A stretch of DNA of 32,056 bases from Nocardia pseudovaccinii NBRC 100343 (GCF_001613225.1 NZ_BDBY01000262.1:1-32056), one strand, 5' to 3'; numbered from the stretch's first letter, positions 1-8,658 are shown. Notes: a model not told the origin generated them from the letters alone. Made by a program: numbers and translations.

Positions 1-7
1 GATGTGG

Positions 8-115
8 TCAGCGCGGTGCTCCGCGCTGGTGAGCTGATATCGGGCCCGGGGTGTCCGCGATCGCGTCGACCTCGCCGTCGACCTCGAGATCGGCGAAATG
101 GTCGTATGCGCTCAT
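8..115 (-). CDS. possible small protein, 35 aa
   Basis: A short minus-strand frame starts at an ATG and ends within the window. The predicted peptide is acidic in its first half and begins MSAYDHFADLEVDGEVDA, which has the composition of a genuine N-terminus more than of random antisense. No strong ribosome-binding site precedes it. It might be a small protein, or the start of a longer gene broken by a stop at 8-10. No family is recognised. Confidence 0.2.
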   Translation of the reverse strand: MSAYDHFADLEVDGEVDAIADTPGPISAHQRGAPR

Positions 116-491
116 CGCGATCGGGACCAGCTCAGGCGCTACTGTGCCCGGGGCCGATTTACGTTGCGGCTAAGTGCATTATGTCTTCCCGCGACCATGC
201 GATCGCCGACGCAGGTACCGGCCGATTCGTTGTGCGTCGGTATCGTGCGTGCAGCCGATGCGCTCACCGCCCTCTCTCGTACGAAATCCGCGATATTGCT
301 GAGAATTGGCGCTACGGCGATAGGAGCGCGGATGTCGCAGGCGCCCGGCTGTCGTCACACGGTGAGGGTGGCGGATTACAACGTTGCCCGATAGTTACCG
401 ACGGTGGGAAGTCTGCGTGCGCGTTCCATGGCATTGTCGACGCGAATCAGCCACGGACCCGAAAGGGCCGACTGTCGATGAGAGGGTGCAC
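116..491. other. intergenic region with no recognised gene
   Basis: The open frames that cross this stretch have arginine- and serine-rich translations typical of shadow frames in GC-rich DNA. No tRNA, repeat or clear promoter was recognised. It presumably holds the promoter of the secreted esterase at 492. Confidence 0.4.
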
Positions 492-1496
492 ATGGGTTTG
501 CGCATGTCGGTGTTGCGAGAACGTCGAGGTTTCCGTCGAATTGTGGCTGTCGCTGCGGCCATGGCGATCGCGCCGCTGATCGTCGCGGCTCCGCAGGCGA
601 ACGCGGCCGCCACCGTCGAGCGGATCGAGCACACCTCCGCGCAGCAATGGCAGATGTATGTCCGCTCGCCCGCGATGAACCGGACCATCCACCTCGACGT
701 GCTGGTACCGGCGAACCAGTCGGCATCCCGGCCGACCCTGCTGCTACTGGACGGAAACGGGGCGTCGGAATCCCAGCCGGCGAGCACCTGGACGCTGCGC
801 GGCGGCGCCAAGGAGTTCTTCGCCGACAAGCCGGTCAATGTGGTGATGCCGGTCGGTGGCGGGGGCACCTACTACACCGACTGGTTGAAGGATGACCCGA
901 AACTGGGGCACCAGAAGTGGGAGACCTTCCTGACCTCGGAGCTGCCGCCGTTGATCGACCGTGAGCTGAAGGGCAACGGGGTCTACGCCGTGGGCGGACT
1001 TTCGATGGGGGCGGGAGCGGCAGCCATTCTGGCCGTTCGACACCCTGACATGTTCCGTGCGCTGGCGGCCTTCAGCGGTTGCTACTCCACCGACGGTGTC
1101 GGGCAATTCTCGGTGCGCCCCGTGGTCGAATCCAAGGGTGGGGACCCGGACAACATGTGGGGCAAGGTGGGCAACCCGGAGTGGGCGGCGCACGATCCGA
1201 GCAAACACCTCGACGCGCTGCGCGGCAAACCGGTCCACCTGTACGTCGGCACCGGTGTGCCCGGCCCCGACGATGCCCCGTTCGATGATCGCTGGTCGTG
1301 GCCCAACGACCCGATCCGGTCGAACGAGATCGAAAACATCTCGCACGACTGCACCCTCGCCATCTCACCCGCCATGAAACTGTTCGGCGCCGACCTCTCC
1401 ATCGACTACGGGGCCGTCGGCGTCCACTCATGGCCGTACTGGAAGGCCGCACTGCCCAAATCCTGGCCTGCGCTGAAAGCGGGCCTCGGCGTATAG
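492..1496 (+). CDS. secreted alpha/beta-hydrolase esterase, antigen 85/mycolyltransferase-like
   Basis: This 334-residue protein is predicted to be exported and to act in the cell envelope, probably as a trehalose mycolyltransferase or related esterase. The start at 492 follows a purine-rich GAGAGGG. It gives a classical signal peptide: an Arg-rich n-region, a hydrophobic core at about residues 17-35, and an ANA-A cleavage motif near residue 38. The nucleophile elbow GLSMGAG puts the serine at residue 171. HSWPYW near the C-terminus supplies His312, matching the HSW(E/P)YW motif of the antigen 85 family. The length fits that family. An in-frame start at 384 was rejected because it would bury the signal peptide. 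Nocardial genomes carry many such paralogues, so mycolyl transfer is a family inference; simple esterase activity is the alternative. Confidence 0.85.
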   Translation: MGLRMSVLRERRGFRRIVAVAAAMAIAPLIVAAPQANAAATVERIEHTSAQQWQMYVRSPAMNRTIHLDVLVPANQSASRPTLLLLDGNGASESQPASTWTLRGGAKEFFADKPVNVVMPVGGGGTYYTDWLKDDPKLGHQKWETFLTSELPPLIDRELKGNGVYAVGGLSMGAGAAAILAVRHPDMFRALAAFSGCYSTDGVGQFSVRPVVESKGGDPDNMWGKVGNPEWAAHDPSKHLDALRGKPVHLYVGTGVPGPDDAPFDDRWSWPNDPIRSNEIENISHDCTLAISPAMKLFGADLSIDYGAVGVHSWPYWKAALPKSWPALKAGLGV

Positions 1497-1826
1497 GAGG
1501 CCGCGAACAGCTGGCTTCTGAGGTAATCGAGATCCGTCGAGCGCAGTCACATGGCGGTGTCCCGGGCGTGTCGTGCCGCGTTTCGACTGCGCTCGGCGAG
1601 CGAGCCGGACCGGATAGCGCGGCGGCGCAGTAACGGATCAGGGCTATTAGCCGCTGCGCACCTTTTGTCGCGCCGCGCCGTGATTTTCTGGGCAAATCGG
1701 TGCGCGGCGTAAAAATCGTGCGCGGTGTCGCTGAGCATGAGTGGGAATAGGGCGGGTGTGGGTTGGGTTACACCCGCTAGCCGTGGTTTGTGCGCGGCGG
1801 AATTCGGTGCGACGGTGGGAGATTCG
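1497..1826. other. intergenic region with one inverted repeat
   Basis: There is no convincing gene between the esterase and the DUF427 gene. The in-frame extension of the DUF427 gene back to 1725 has no family support. The only structure seen is the inverted repeat at 1538-1595, listed separately. Confidence 0.5.
1538..1595. repeat. 11-bp perfect inverted repeat
   Basis: CGAGCGCAGTC at 1538-1548 is matched by its exact reverse complement GACTGCGCTCG at 1585-1595, with 36 bases between. It lies 40 bases after the esterase stop. The long spacer and lack of a T-run make it a poor classical terminator. It could be a weak terminator, a regulator site or a dispersed repeat. Confidence 0.4.
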
Positions 1827-2117
1827 ATGAGTGTGCGAGCTATATGGAATGGCACGGTGCTGGCCGAGAGCGACGACACCGTGGTGGTCGAGGGGAATCA
1901 TTACTTTCCGGCGGGAGCGCTGAAGACGGAGTACTTCCGGGACAGCGGTACGCATACCGTGTGCGGGTGGAAGGGGCTCGCATCGTATTACACGGTCGAG
2001 GTCGAGGGCACGAAGAATCCGGATGCCGCCTGGTACTACCCGGATCCGAAGCCGGAGGCCGAGCAGGTGCGTGACCGGGTCGCGTTCTGGAAGGGCGTCG
2101 ACGTCGTCGAGGTGTAG
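1827..2117 (+). CDS. DUF427 domain protein
   Basis: A 96-residue protein made of a single DUF427 domain, a small beta-rich fold of unknown function that is common in actinobacteria. It starts MSVRAIWNGTVLAES, where the W-N-G-T and V-L-A-E-S strand is characteristic. The conserved pieces VVVEGNHYFP, Y-F-R-D-S, C-x-W-K-G-x-A-S-Y-Y and A-W-Y-Y-P-x-P follow. The start at 1827 was chosen because it gives the normal family length and is preceded by GGGAGA. The gene stands alone between two hydrolases, and nothing here ties it to a pathway. Confidence 0.85.
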   Translation: MSVRAIWNGTVLAESDDTVVVEGNHYFPAGALKTEYFRDSGTHTVCGWKGLASYYTVEVEGTKNPDAAWYYPDPKPEAEQVRDRVAFWKGVDVVEV

Positions 2118-2171
2118 TGCATTCGGGTAGTCGGCGCGCGGCGGCGGCGGGTTCCGGGTAAGAACGATGGC

Positions 2172-2939
2172 ATGCGACATCCGGCCAGTCCGATCCTCAA
2201 TGCGCTGACCTTCATGTCCGATCGCCAGGTCGTGCAGACGCCGTCGATCCTCGAGATGGATTACATCGAGTTGTCCATCCGCACGACCGATGGCGAGACG
2301 CTGCAGGGTTGGTGGCTGCCCGCCGCACGCTCGATCGGGCATGTCCTGTTCGCGCACGGCAATGCGGGCAATATCGGCGACCGGGTGCCGATCTACGCGC
2401 TGCTCACCCAGATCGGTTTGGATGTACTGACTTTCGACTATCGCGGCTACGGACGCAGCACCGGGCGACCCACCGAGCACGGCACCTATCTCGACGCCCA
2501 CGCGGCCAGGCGGGTGCTATTGGAACAGCCGGGCGTCGATCCGGATCGCGTACTCTACCTGGGCAAATCGCTCGGCGGCGGTGTCCTGCTCGAACTGGCG
2601 ACCGAGCATCCGCCCACCGGACTGATACTGATGTCCACCTTCACCGGCCTGCGCGACGCGGCCCGCTCGGTATATCCCTTCCTTCCCAGCCCGTTCGTCC
2701 CGGACGCCTACCCGAGCCTGCGCCGGATCAGCAAGCTGCGCGCACCCGTCTTGATCATGCACGGCGATCAGGACGAACTCCTACCGCTGCGGCATGCCGA
2801 GCGGCTGTTCGCGGCCGCGCCGGAGCCGAAGCGATTGGTGGTCTTTCCCGGCGGGGGGCACAACGATCTGATCATGTCGACCGGGGTCGATTGGGCGGAT
2901 CTGATCCGCTCCTGGGCGGGTGATGTGCTCGCCCGCTGA
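2172..2939 (+). CDS. alpha/beta hydrolase, BEM46/ABHD13-like
   Basis: A 255-residue serine hydrolase without a signal peptide. Order of motifs: the oxyanion strand VLFAHGNAGN at about residues 56-65, the strand FDYRGYGRS, the nucleophile elbow GKSLGGG near residues 133-139, the acid region HGDQDELLP, and the final histidine in FPGGGHNDL. This order and the HGNAGN box are typical of the BEM46/ABHD13 branch of the S33-like hydrolases, whose substrates are mostly unknown. The 54-base gap from the DUF427 gene does not suggest tight coupling. An esterase, lipase or peptidase role cannot be separated from sequence. Confidence 0.85.
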   Translation: MRHPASPILNALTFMSDRQVVQTPSILEMDYIELSIRTTDGETLQGWWLPAARSIGHVLFAHGNAGNIGDRVPIYALLTQIGLDVLTFDYRGYGRSTGRPTEHGTYLDAHAARRVLLEQPGVDPDRVLYLGKSLGGGVLLELATEHPPTGLILMSTFTGLRDAARSVYPFLPSPFVPDAYPSLRRISKLRAPVLIMHGDQDELLPLRHAERLFAAAPEPKRLVVFPGGGHNDLIMSTGVDWADLIRSWAGDVLAR

Positions 2940-2952
2940 TGGCGCTCGTGCG

Positions 2953-2958
2953 TAGCCT
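2953..2958 (+). promoter_or_regulatory. -10 box TAGCCT, leaderless start
   Basis: TAGCCT lies exactly six bases before the ATG at 2965, and no Shine-Dalgarno sequence is present. This spacing puts the transcription start at or next to the A of the ATG, as in leaderless actinobacterial mRNAs. Confidence 0.5.
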
Positions 2959-2964
2959 GGCGAT

Positions 2965-3483
2965 ATGAGTGATTTGGGTGAGATCACCGCGCGGCTCGCG
3001 GCGCTGTCCGATGACGAGCTCTTGGCGGTACTCGGCACTGCCACCGCGGGCCGACCTCGGCTCTCGTGGGTACACACCGCGGTCGTGGAGGCCGCCGGAC
3101 TCGGCCATATGGGATCCGAGTCGACTGTGAGTCCTGCCACTGTGACGCCGCAGCCGCATGACGAAGAGCCGGGGGCGGGCGCATCCGGGCAGGTCGGAGG
3201 CTTTTCTCCGGTACCGGCGGTACCGGTACCGTCGACCGGTATCCCGTCCGGCTCCGAGGTGGGCGGATATTCGTCCGGCGGCGTACCTACTTTTGAGTCA
3301 GTTCGCGATAAGGTCGAGCAGCGCTTCGGCACCGCGCAGGGGATGGGCGAACTCGACCGGCAGACTCCTGCGGGCCGCAGCGCCGACGAACAATGGGAGG
3401 CGCGCGAGAAAGCGGCGCGCGAGCGTCTGGCTCAGATACGGAAATCGTTGCACGGCAACGATGTCGAATCGAACGATCCGTAA
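2965..3483 (+). CDS. hypothetical protein with disordered middle, 172 aa
   Basis: Not recognised. The N-terminus (MSDLGEITARLAALSDDELL) is a short, probably helical segment. Residues 50-115 are rich in Gly, Pro, Ser and Val with repeated PVPAVPVPS-like text, so probably disordered. The C-terminal 50 residues are charged and helical (REKAARERLAQIRKSL). There is no signal peptide or membrane segment. The layout, two small helical ends joined by a flexible linker, suggests an adaptor or partner-binding protein. The gene is followed 43 bases later by the 342-residue unknown gene in the same direction, so the two are probably co-transcribed. Confidence 0.7.
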   Translation: MSDLGEITARLAALSDDELLAVLGTATAGRPRLSWVHTAVVEAAGLGHMGSESTVSPATVTPQPHDEEPGAGASGQVGGFSPVPAVPVPSTGIPSGSEVGGYSSGGVPTFESVRDKVEQRFGTAQGMGELDRQTPAGRSADEQWEAREKAARERLAQIRKSLHGNDVESNDP

Positions 3484-3526
3484 GCTGACCGAGCGCGACG
3501 GACTACGAATGTGATGGTGATATTCG

Positions 3527-4555
3527 ATGAGCGAGCCGCGTGAGATCGCCGAACGGCTACTCGATGCCCAAGTGGAGTTCCTGCTGGCGGAGGTGAGCGG
3601 CGAACGCTTCACCGAGGTCGTCGGCAGGGACGTGGAATCGGTGCTCGGGGTGGCCGACACCCTCGTCTTCCGCGATGTCGTCGGCATCGACGATGCCAAG
3701 GAGACAGTCCGCACCGTCGTCGACCTGATCGGCGGCAGTCCGGTCATCGCGGATATGGTCGGGGTATTCGCCGATTCGATCTACGACCATATCGCCGCGA
3801 ACAACGACTACACCCTGGGCCAGGTGGTCGACCGCGAACCGGTCGAGGCACTGCTGGAGAAGATCTTCGGCATGCACCAGGCGCAGGAGCGCATCCTGGA
3901 GCGGCTGACCGAGAGCCCGTTGGTCGCCACAGTCGCCGCCAAGTTCGTGGATAAACTCATCTCCGATTTCATGGAGGCGAATAGGCAGATCGCGGGCAAG
4001 ATTCCCGGTGTCTCATCGCTGATCTCCATGGGACAGTCGGCGGCCAAGACCGCCAAGAAGGCCACCGAGAGCACCTTCATCGGCGATATGGCGGGCAAGG
4101 GTGCGGTATTCGCGCTCAAGCGCACCAACAATGCCATTCGGGAGATGTTGCGCGACGCTCCGGTGCACGATGCCGCGATGGAGTTCTGGGATCTGCACGC
4201 CGATGAGCCGGTGAGCGGCCTGCGGGACTATCTGACCCAGAAGGATCTCAACGAACTGGTGCTGCTCTGCTACGAGATCGCGGTGACCACCAGGGAGAAG
4301 GAGTATTTCGGGCTGCTCGTGGACGAGTGCGTGGATGTCTTCTTCATCAAGTACGGCGATTTCACGCTGGCCGCGATGCTGCCGGAACTCGGTCTGTCCG
4401 GCGACGATATCGCCAAGGAGATCCTGCGGTACGGTCCCGCCGTCATCGAGGGTGCGAAGCGTAATGGCGTGCTGGGCAAGCTGATTCGCGAGCGGCTGGA
4501 GCCGTTCTACACCTCGGATGTGGTGCTCGGGATCCTGGGCGACGTCAAGGGCTGA
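3527..4555 (+). CDS. conserved-looking hypothetical protein, 342 aa
   Basis: Not recognised. The protein is soluble in appearance and mainly helical. Segments rich in Ile, Val, Leu and Glu alternate throughout, such as AERLLDAQVEFLLAEV at the start and LNELVLLCYEIAV near residue 245. Residues 165-215 are Ala-, Lys- and Gly-rich (SAAKTAKKATES, then GDMAGKGAVFALKRTNN). That part could be an amphipathic membrane-associated helix, but is not hydrophobic enough for a clear transmembrane segment. Codon use matches its neighbours. It follows the disordered 172-residue protein and converges, with four bases between the stops, on a minus-strand remnant. No function is proposed. Confidence 0.75.
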   Translation: MSEPREIAERLLDAQVEFLLAEVSGERFTEVVGRDVESVLGVADTLVFRDVVGIDDAKETVRTVVDLIGGSPVIADMVGVFADSIYDHIAANNDYTLGQVVDREPVEALLEKIFGMHQAQERILERLTESPLVATVAAKFVDKLISDFMEANRQIAGKIPGVSSLISMGQSAAKTAKKATESTFIGDMAGKGAVFALKRTNNAIREMLRDAPVHDAAMEFWDLHADEPVSGLRDYLTQKDLNELVLLCYEIAVTTREKEYFGLLVDECVDVFFIKYGDFTLAAMLPELGLSGDDIAKEILRYGPAVIEGAKRNGVLGKLIRERLEPFYTSDVVLGILGDVKG

Positions 4556-4559
4556 GCCG

Positions 4560-5027
4560 TCAGCGTGCGAAATGATCGCCGTTGCGGACCTCTTCGACTG
4601 TGCGGCCGATCATTTCGCGCAGCGTCGCGGTGACGCGCTGCCGATCGGTCGGCTTCACGATCACGGTGCGACTGCCGAAACTGACGTAGCGGCCGTCATT
4701 GTCGAAATCGGTGATCTGGAAGTCCTTGCGGCCCTTGGTATGCCGATTGTCCACGCTGCCGAGCGGATACACCCCGACGTGCACGGTGGCGGTCGTCGGG
4801 CGACGGAAGAATTTGTCGAACTCCTCGCGTACTGGAAGACCTCGGTGGAACGATGTCGCAGTGGATAGGGGAGCACACCCCGTCCGGTCGATTCCCAGAG
4901 CTTGGTCGCGATGGGACGTGGGAGTGAAGGATTCGGCCGGAATCGTGCACAGTGAATCCTCGGCGCAGCTGTCTGCGACGGCCGTCACGTCACACTGTCC
5001 GGCGACATGATGTGAGCGGATCGACAC
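4560..5027 (-). pseudogene. probable C-terminal remnant, possibly EspG-like
   Basis: The last 75 or so residues of this 155-residue frame look like real protein. They contain PTTATVHVGVYPLGSVDN, then DFDNDGRYVSFGSRTVIVKP and a closing helix ATLREMIGRTVEEV. The order 'variable strand, D-x-D-x-G-R-Y, T-x-x-x-x-P, helix' resembles the C-terminal end of EspG-type ESX secretion-associated proteins. The first 60 residues are Cys-, Ser- and His-rich and look non-coding. EspG proteins are usually over 200 residues, so this is best read as a decayed gene that kept its 3' end. The EspG link is a motif impression only. A small intact orphan gene is the alternative. Confidence 0.4.
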
Positions 5028-5094
5028 CGCGAAAACAGTGGATTACCAGCATGTATACAAATGTGCTCTGTGACCGTTTTGTCCGGTTTTCGCG

Positions 5095-5100
5095 TTGACA
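5095..5100 (+). promoter_or_regulatory. possible -35 box TTGACA before conservon operon
   Basis: TTGACA is followed after 17 bases by CAGGCT (5118-5123), a weak -10. The transcript would start about 60 bases before the kinase GTG at 5189. An 8-bp palindrome TGTATACA lies upstream at 5052-5059 and could be a regulator site. Confidence 0.3.
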
Positions 5101-5188
5101 GCGACCTGCCCCTGCAGCAGGCTGCTGCGTGACTTTCCGTGCGCTCGCCGTGGAGCTGTCACGGCTTGGCAATCGGAGGAGCAGGGTG

Positions 5189-8100
5189 GTGCGTTTACGT
5201 CAACGGTCGGAAAAACCCGGTGGCACAACGGATATGACTGCCGACTCCAGAAGTGAACGCCAGGTTGCCGGAAGCGGAATAATGCGACCGCGCACGATTC
5301 GGGGGCAATTGGCCCGAATCCTCGTCGTCTCATTGGTTTTGGTACTGGCGCTGCTCGGCGTTACGGTCGCGCGGGAGGTCGAGGCCTTCCGAGACAGTGG
5401 CGACACCGTGCACGCGGTCTCGCTCGCACTGGCCGTCCAGGATCTGGTGCAGGAGGCACAGCGCGAACGCGGGCTCAGCAATGGTCTGCTGGGCGGCGAT
5501 GCCCGGCTGGTGCAGACCGTGGCGGATCAGCGGGTCGAAACGAATCGCTCGCTGGCCGCACTCGAGGAGGCCGCGGCCGGGGACGCGCCGGGCACGGCCC
5601 AGGTGCGTTCGGCGATCGGCCAATTCGACGCGCTGGATGCGACCCGTTCGCAGATCGATGCCCGCCGCACCAGCAGGCAGGCCGCCTTTCAGTTCTATAC
5701 CGACGGCATTTCCGCACTGAATCGTCTGACACTCGGGCTCGATCAGGCGCGCGACGCCGAGGTTCGCCACGGCCTCGAGGCGCTGTACGCCCTCGGCGAG
5801 GCCAAGGAGCAGACGGCCAAGGAACGTGGATTCCTCAATGGCGTCTTCGCCGCCGACGAGTTCCGCAGTGGCGAGTATGTCGAATTCCTCGATATCCGTG
5901 CCGCCAAGATGGCCGGTCTGACCGCCTTCGCGCGCGACGCGACCGCGGCACAGCAGGCCGAGCTCGATGCGGCGCTGCGCAGCGAGAATGCCGTCAAGGC
6001 AGCCGAATCGGAGCGGATCGCGATCGCGTCGAGCACCGGTCCGCTGGTGCGTTCGGTGGATCCGAGCACCTGGTGGGCGCAGATGACGGGGGTCATCGAT
6101 GAGCAGCGCACGGTCCAGCAGGCGGTCGGTGACGATGTGCAGCGGCGCGCGGCGGCGCTGCGCCGGGATGCGTTCTCGACCCTCGGCGGCTTCCTGCTCG
6201 CTGCGCTGATCGCCGTTGCCGTCGAGGTCGCGCTGGTCTTCACCAGTGTGCGCGCCATCGTGCGTCCACTCGCCGAGTTGGCGGCGGAGGCGGATGACGT
6301 CGCCAATCACCGGTTGCCCGGGGTGATCGCGGCCTGGCGGGAATCCGATGACACTCAACCCGATCCGCCTGCGCCGGTGCGCACACCGCGCGGCGCGAGT
6401 GTCGAAATCGCCGCGGTGGCGGGGGCATTGGATGGTGTGCAGACTACCGCGTTCGAATTGGCTTCGGAGCAGGCGCTGGTCCGCCGCAATACCACCGAGT
6501 CGATGGCGAATCTGGCGCGGCGCAACCAGAATCTGGTTCGCCGTCAGCTCGGCCTGATCAGTGAATTCGAACGCGAGGAACTCGATCCCAAGGCGCTGTC
6601 CAATCTGTTCGAGCTCGATCACCTCGCTACCCGCATGCGGCGCAATGCCGAAAGTCTGCTGGTGCTGGTGGGTGCGGGAAGCCCGCGGCGCTGGGCCGAG
6701 CCGATTCCGCTCACCGATGTGATTCGGGCCGGGTTGTCGGAGGTCGACGACTATCGCCGGGTGGTGCTGCGGCGGGTGGACGATATCGCGATCACCGGCG
6801 CGGTTGTCACTGATCTCGCGCATATGCTTGCCGAGCTCATCGAGAACGGATTGGCCTTCTCTCCACCGGATATGGAGGTGGAGATCTACGGACGCAAGCT
6901 GCCGACCGGATATTTGCTCGCGGTGGTTGATCACGGTGTCGGGATGCCGGTGGAGCAGTTGGACGAGGCGAATGCCCGGCTGCGCGGCGAGGCCGATTTC
7001 GTCGTCGCGCCGACGCGGTACCTGGGGCATTACGTGGTCGGCCGGTTGGCGCGGCGGCTCGGAATCGATGTCGAGTTGAATGTGTCGCCGGTGAGCGGGA
7101 TCGTCGCGCGGCTGCTGTTGCCCGCGGGAATCATCGCGGGAGAGAAAGATCGGCGCGCACCCGCAGCGCGAGACCAGAGCGATTCGGCTGCGGTGGCCGG
7201 TGTGCGAGGGCAGGTCGAGTCGGCGGCGGCCGGTGTCCTCCCGGCCTTGGGGGGATCTCCCGCGAGCGAAGCTGTTTCGCCGAGACCGATGCTCGGCAGG
7301 CCGCGGCACAGTGCTCCGGCTGATGGGGCTCCTGACGCTCCGGTTAACGGCGCTCGGATAGCTGGTGCCTCGGTGAACGGGACCTCGGTGCCGGTCGCTC
7401 TGGTCAATGGTGCCCCAGCCGATGACGCGGTGGTAGGTGGCGGCTCCATGCCTGGTGCCCCGCTCGCCAGTGCTCCGGACCCCGACGCTTCGGTGCCTGG
7501 CGCTCCGCTATCCGGTGCGCCGACCCGTGATGCGCGGACGACCAGCGCATCCGACCCCGACCGCACCGCGTCTCGGCCACCACGCTCCGGTGGACCCGCG
7601 CATTCCCGACCGGGATTCGCCGCACCGGGACCCGCGCCGTTCGCCCAATTCCTTTCCACGCCGGACGGTTCCGATCACAATGCCGAATCCATCGGTACCG
7701 GGATCGATGGATTTGTATACACACGCGACGGGAGCAATGGATCGCTGAGCCGTCTGCCCAGCGCTACCGGAAGTGATGGTGCCAGCCGAGCCCCGCACGG
7801 TGTGCCCGCAGCCGACGGATCCGGTGCCCGCCCTATCGACGGCATAACCGCATTCAAGGGTTCACAGCCCGCTTCGCCGTCTTCGGCCAGCGGATCGCTA
7901 TGGCAGGTTCCCGAAACGGAAACAGCGGCAGCGGAATCCGATGCTGCACCGACGGGGGTGCAGCGCACCAGGAACGGATTGGTCAAGCGCAACAAGCGAG
8001 CGCGTCCAGCGGACATCGGAAGTGACAGCGCACCGAAGGCTCCTGAGTCGCCGAGCGCTCCGGTAGCGGATCGCTCACCGGCCGAAACTCGCAGCATGCT

Positions 8101-8233
8101 CTCGTCCTTCCGGGCCGGACATGAGCGCGGCGCTCTCACCTCGCCACGAGCGGGGACGCCCGAAAACATCCCGCGCGCCACGGATTTGGCGCAAACCTCG
8201 GCTTCACCCACCACCGCAGAGGAGTTTCGATGA
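5189..8233 (+). CDS. sensor histidine kinase with nitrate/nitrite-sensor-type domain (CvnA-like)
   Basis: First gene of a conservon operon; a membrane sensor thought to pass signals to the small GTPase encoded downstream. GTG at 5189 was chosen for its GGAGGAG seven bases before; GTG at 5186 is nearly as good. From that start: TM1 about 45-61, an extracellular helical NIT-like domain about 70-325, TM2 about 330-353, a HAMP-like linker, LDHLATRMRRN near 476 (this family's equivalent of the H-box), and an HATPase domain with ELIENG near 548 and VVDHGVGM near 578. After about residue 650 comes a 360-residue low-complexity tail rich in Ala, Pro, Gly and Ser, with degenerate NGAP/PGAP repeats. The family has no cognate response regulator. 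The stop overlaps the next gene's ATG as ATGA. Confidence 0.88.
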   Translation: MRLRQRSEKPGGTTDMTADSRSERQVAGSGIMRPRTIRGQLARILVVSLVLVLALLGVTVAREVEAFRDSGDTVHAVSLALAVQDLVQEAQRERGLSNGLLGGDARLVQTVADQRVETNRSLAALEEAAAGDAPGTAQVRSAIGQFDALDATRSQIDARRTSRQAAFQFYTDGISALNRLTLGLDQARDAEVRHGLEALYALGEAKEQTAKERGFLNGVFAADEFRSGEYVEFLDIRAAKMAGLTAFARDATAAQQAELDAALRSENAVKAAESERIAIASSTGPLVRSVDPSTWWAQMTGVIDEQRTVQQAVGDDVQRRAAALRRDAFSTLGGFLLAALIAVAVEVALVFTSVRAIVRPLAELAAEADDVANHRLPGVIAAWRESDDTQPDPPAPVRTPRGASVEIAAVAGALDGVQTTAFELASEQALVRRNTTESMANLARRNQNLVRRQLGLISEFEREELDPKALSNLFELDHLATRMRRNAESLLVLVGAGSPRRWAEPIPLTDVIRAGLSEVDDYRRVVLRRVDDIAITGAVVTDLAHMLAELIENGLAFSPPDMEVEIYGRKLPTGYLLAVVDHGVGMPVEQLDEANARLRGEADFVVAPTRYLGHYVVGRLARRLGIDVELNVSPVSGIVARLLLPAGIIAGEKDRRAPAARDQSDSAAVAGVRGQVESAAAGVLPALGGSPASEAVSPRPMLGRPRHSAPADGAPDAPVNGARIAGASVNGTSVPVALVNGAPADDAVVGGGSMPGAPLASAPDPDASVPGAPLSGAPTRDARTTSASDPDRTASRPPRSGGPAHSRPGFAAPGPAPFAQFLSTPDGSDHNAESIGTGIDGFVYTRDGSNGSLSRLPSATGSDGASRAPHGVPAADGSGARPIDGITAFKGSQPASPSSASGSLWQVPETETAAAESDAAPTGVQRTRNGLVKRNKRARPADIGSDSAPKAPESPSAPVADRSPAETRSMLSSFRAGHERGALTSPRAGTPENIPRATDLAQTSASPTTAEEFR
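7320..7560 (+). repeat. degenerate GAP/NGA repeats in kinase tail
   Basis: This part of the kinase gene encodes a string of short, imperfect repeats such as APVNGA, ALVNGAP, SMPGAPL and SVPGAPLSGAP. The DNA recurs as variants of GGTGCCTCGGT and CCTGGCGCTCCG. The segment is predicted to be disordered and is likely to vary in length between strains. Confidence 0.5.
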
Positions 8234-8658
8234 CCACCCACATACAGGCTGCGGACCCGCACACCTTCAACTGGATGCTGGCCAACTTCGTCCGCAATAC
8301 CGATGGCGTCCGCGATACCGTCGCCGTTTCCTCCGACGGTCTGCTCATCGCCATGTCGGAGGGCTTGGACCGTACCGGTGCGGATCGACTGGCGGCCATG
8401 GTTTCAGGACTGTCCAGCCTGGCCCGAAGTGCCTCGCGCAGTTACGCATTCGACGGCCTGAAGCTGATCATGATCGAGATGAAGCGCGGCTTCCTGCTGG
8501 TCTCCGCCCTCGGTGACGGCAGCTGCCTCGGGGTCATCGCCGACGGCGGTTGCGATGTAGGTCTCGTGGGCTACGAGATGGCGGTGCTGGCCGAACGGGC
8601 CGGTGCGCTGCTGGACCCGGCGCTCATTTCGGAATTGCGAGAGTCGTTGCGCCGATGA
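8230..8658 (+). CDS. roadblock/LC7 domain protein (CvnB-like)
   Basis: A 142-residue single-domain roadblock/LC7 protein, the second conservon component. These proteins dimerise and bind or regulate Ras-like GTPases. The sequence has the expected order: an N-terminal helix (NWMLANFVRNTDGVRDTV), the strand AVSSDGLLIAMSEGLD, a helix with LAAMVSGLSSLA, a second strand pair (GLKLIMIEM and GFLLVSALGDGSCLGVI), and a final helix. It overlaps the kinase stop by four bases (ATGA) and the DUF742 start likewise, so translation of the operon is coupled. It most likely acts as partner of the GTPase two genes on. Confidence 0.9.
   Translation: MTTHIQAADPHTFNWMLANFVRNTDGVRDTVAVSSDGLLIAMSEGLDRTGADRLAAMVSGLSSLARSASRSYAFDGLKLIMIEMKRGFLLVSALGDGSCLGVIADGGCDVGLVGYEMAVLAERAGALLDPALISELRESLRR

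Noticed and set aside
4..579. Plus-strand 191-residue frame at the window start
   Set aside because: Arg-, Ser- and Cys-rich translation with no family features; it runs into the well-supported esterase gene in another frame.
5129..5188. GTG 5129 as the kinase start
   Set aside because: No Shine-Dalgarno precedes it, whereas GGAGGAG stands seven bases before GTG 5189 in the same frame.
7259..7275. GCGAGCGAAGC string inside the kinase gene, like the start of the leader element
   Set aside because: It lies inside a coding region, has no start or stop overlap and lacks the conserved 3' block, so it is a chance match.
5330..7309. 659-residue minus-strand frame inside the kinase gene
   Set aside because: Antisense to a clear histidine kinase; Arg/His-rich translation typical of a shadow of third-position GC bias.
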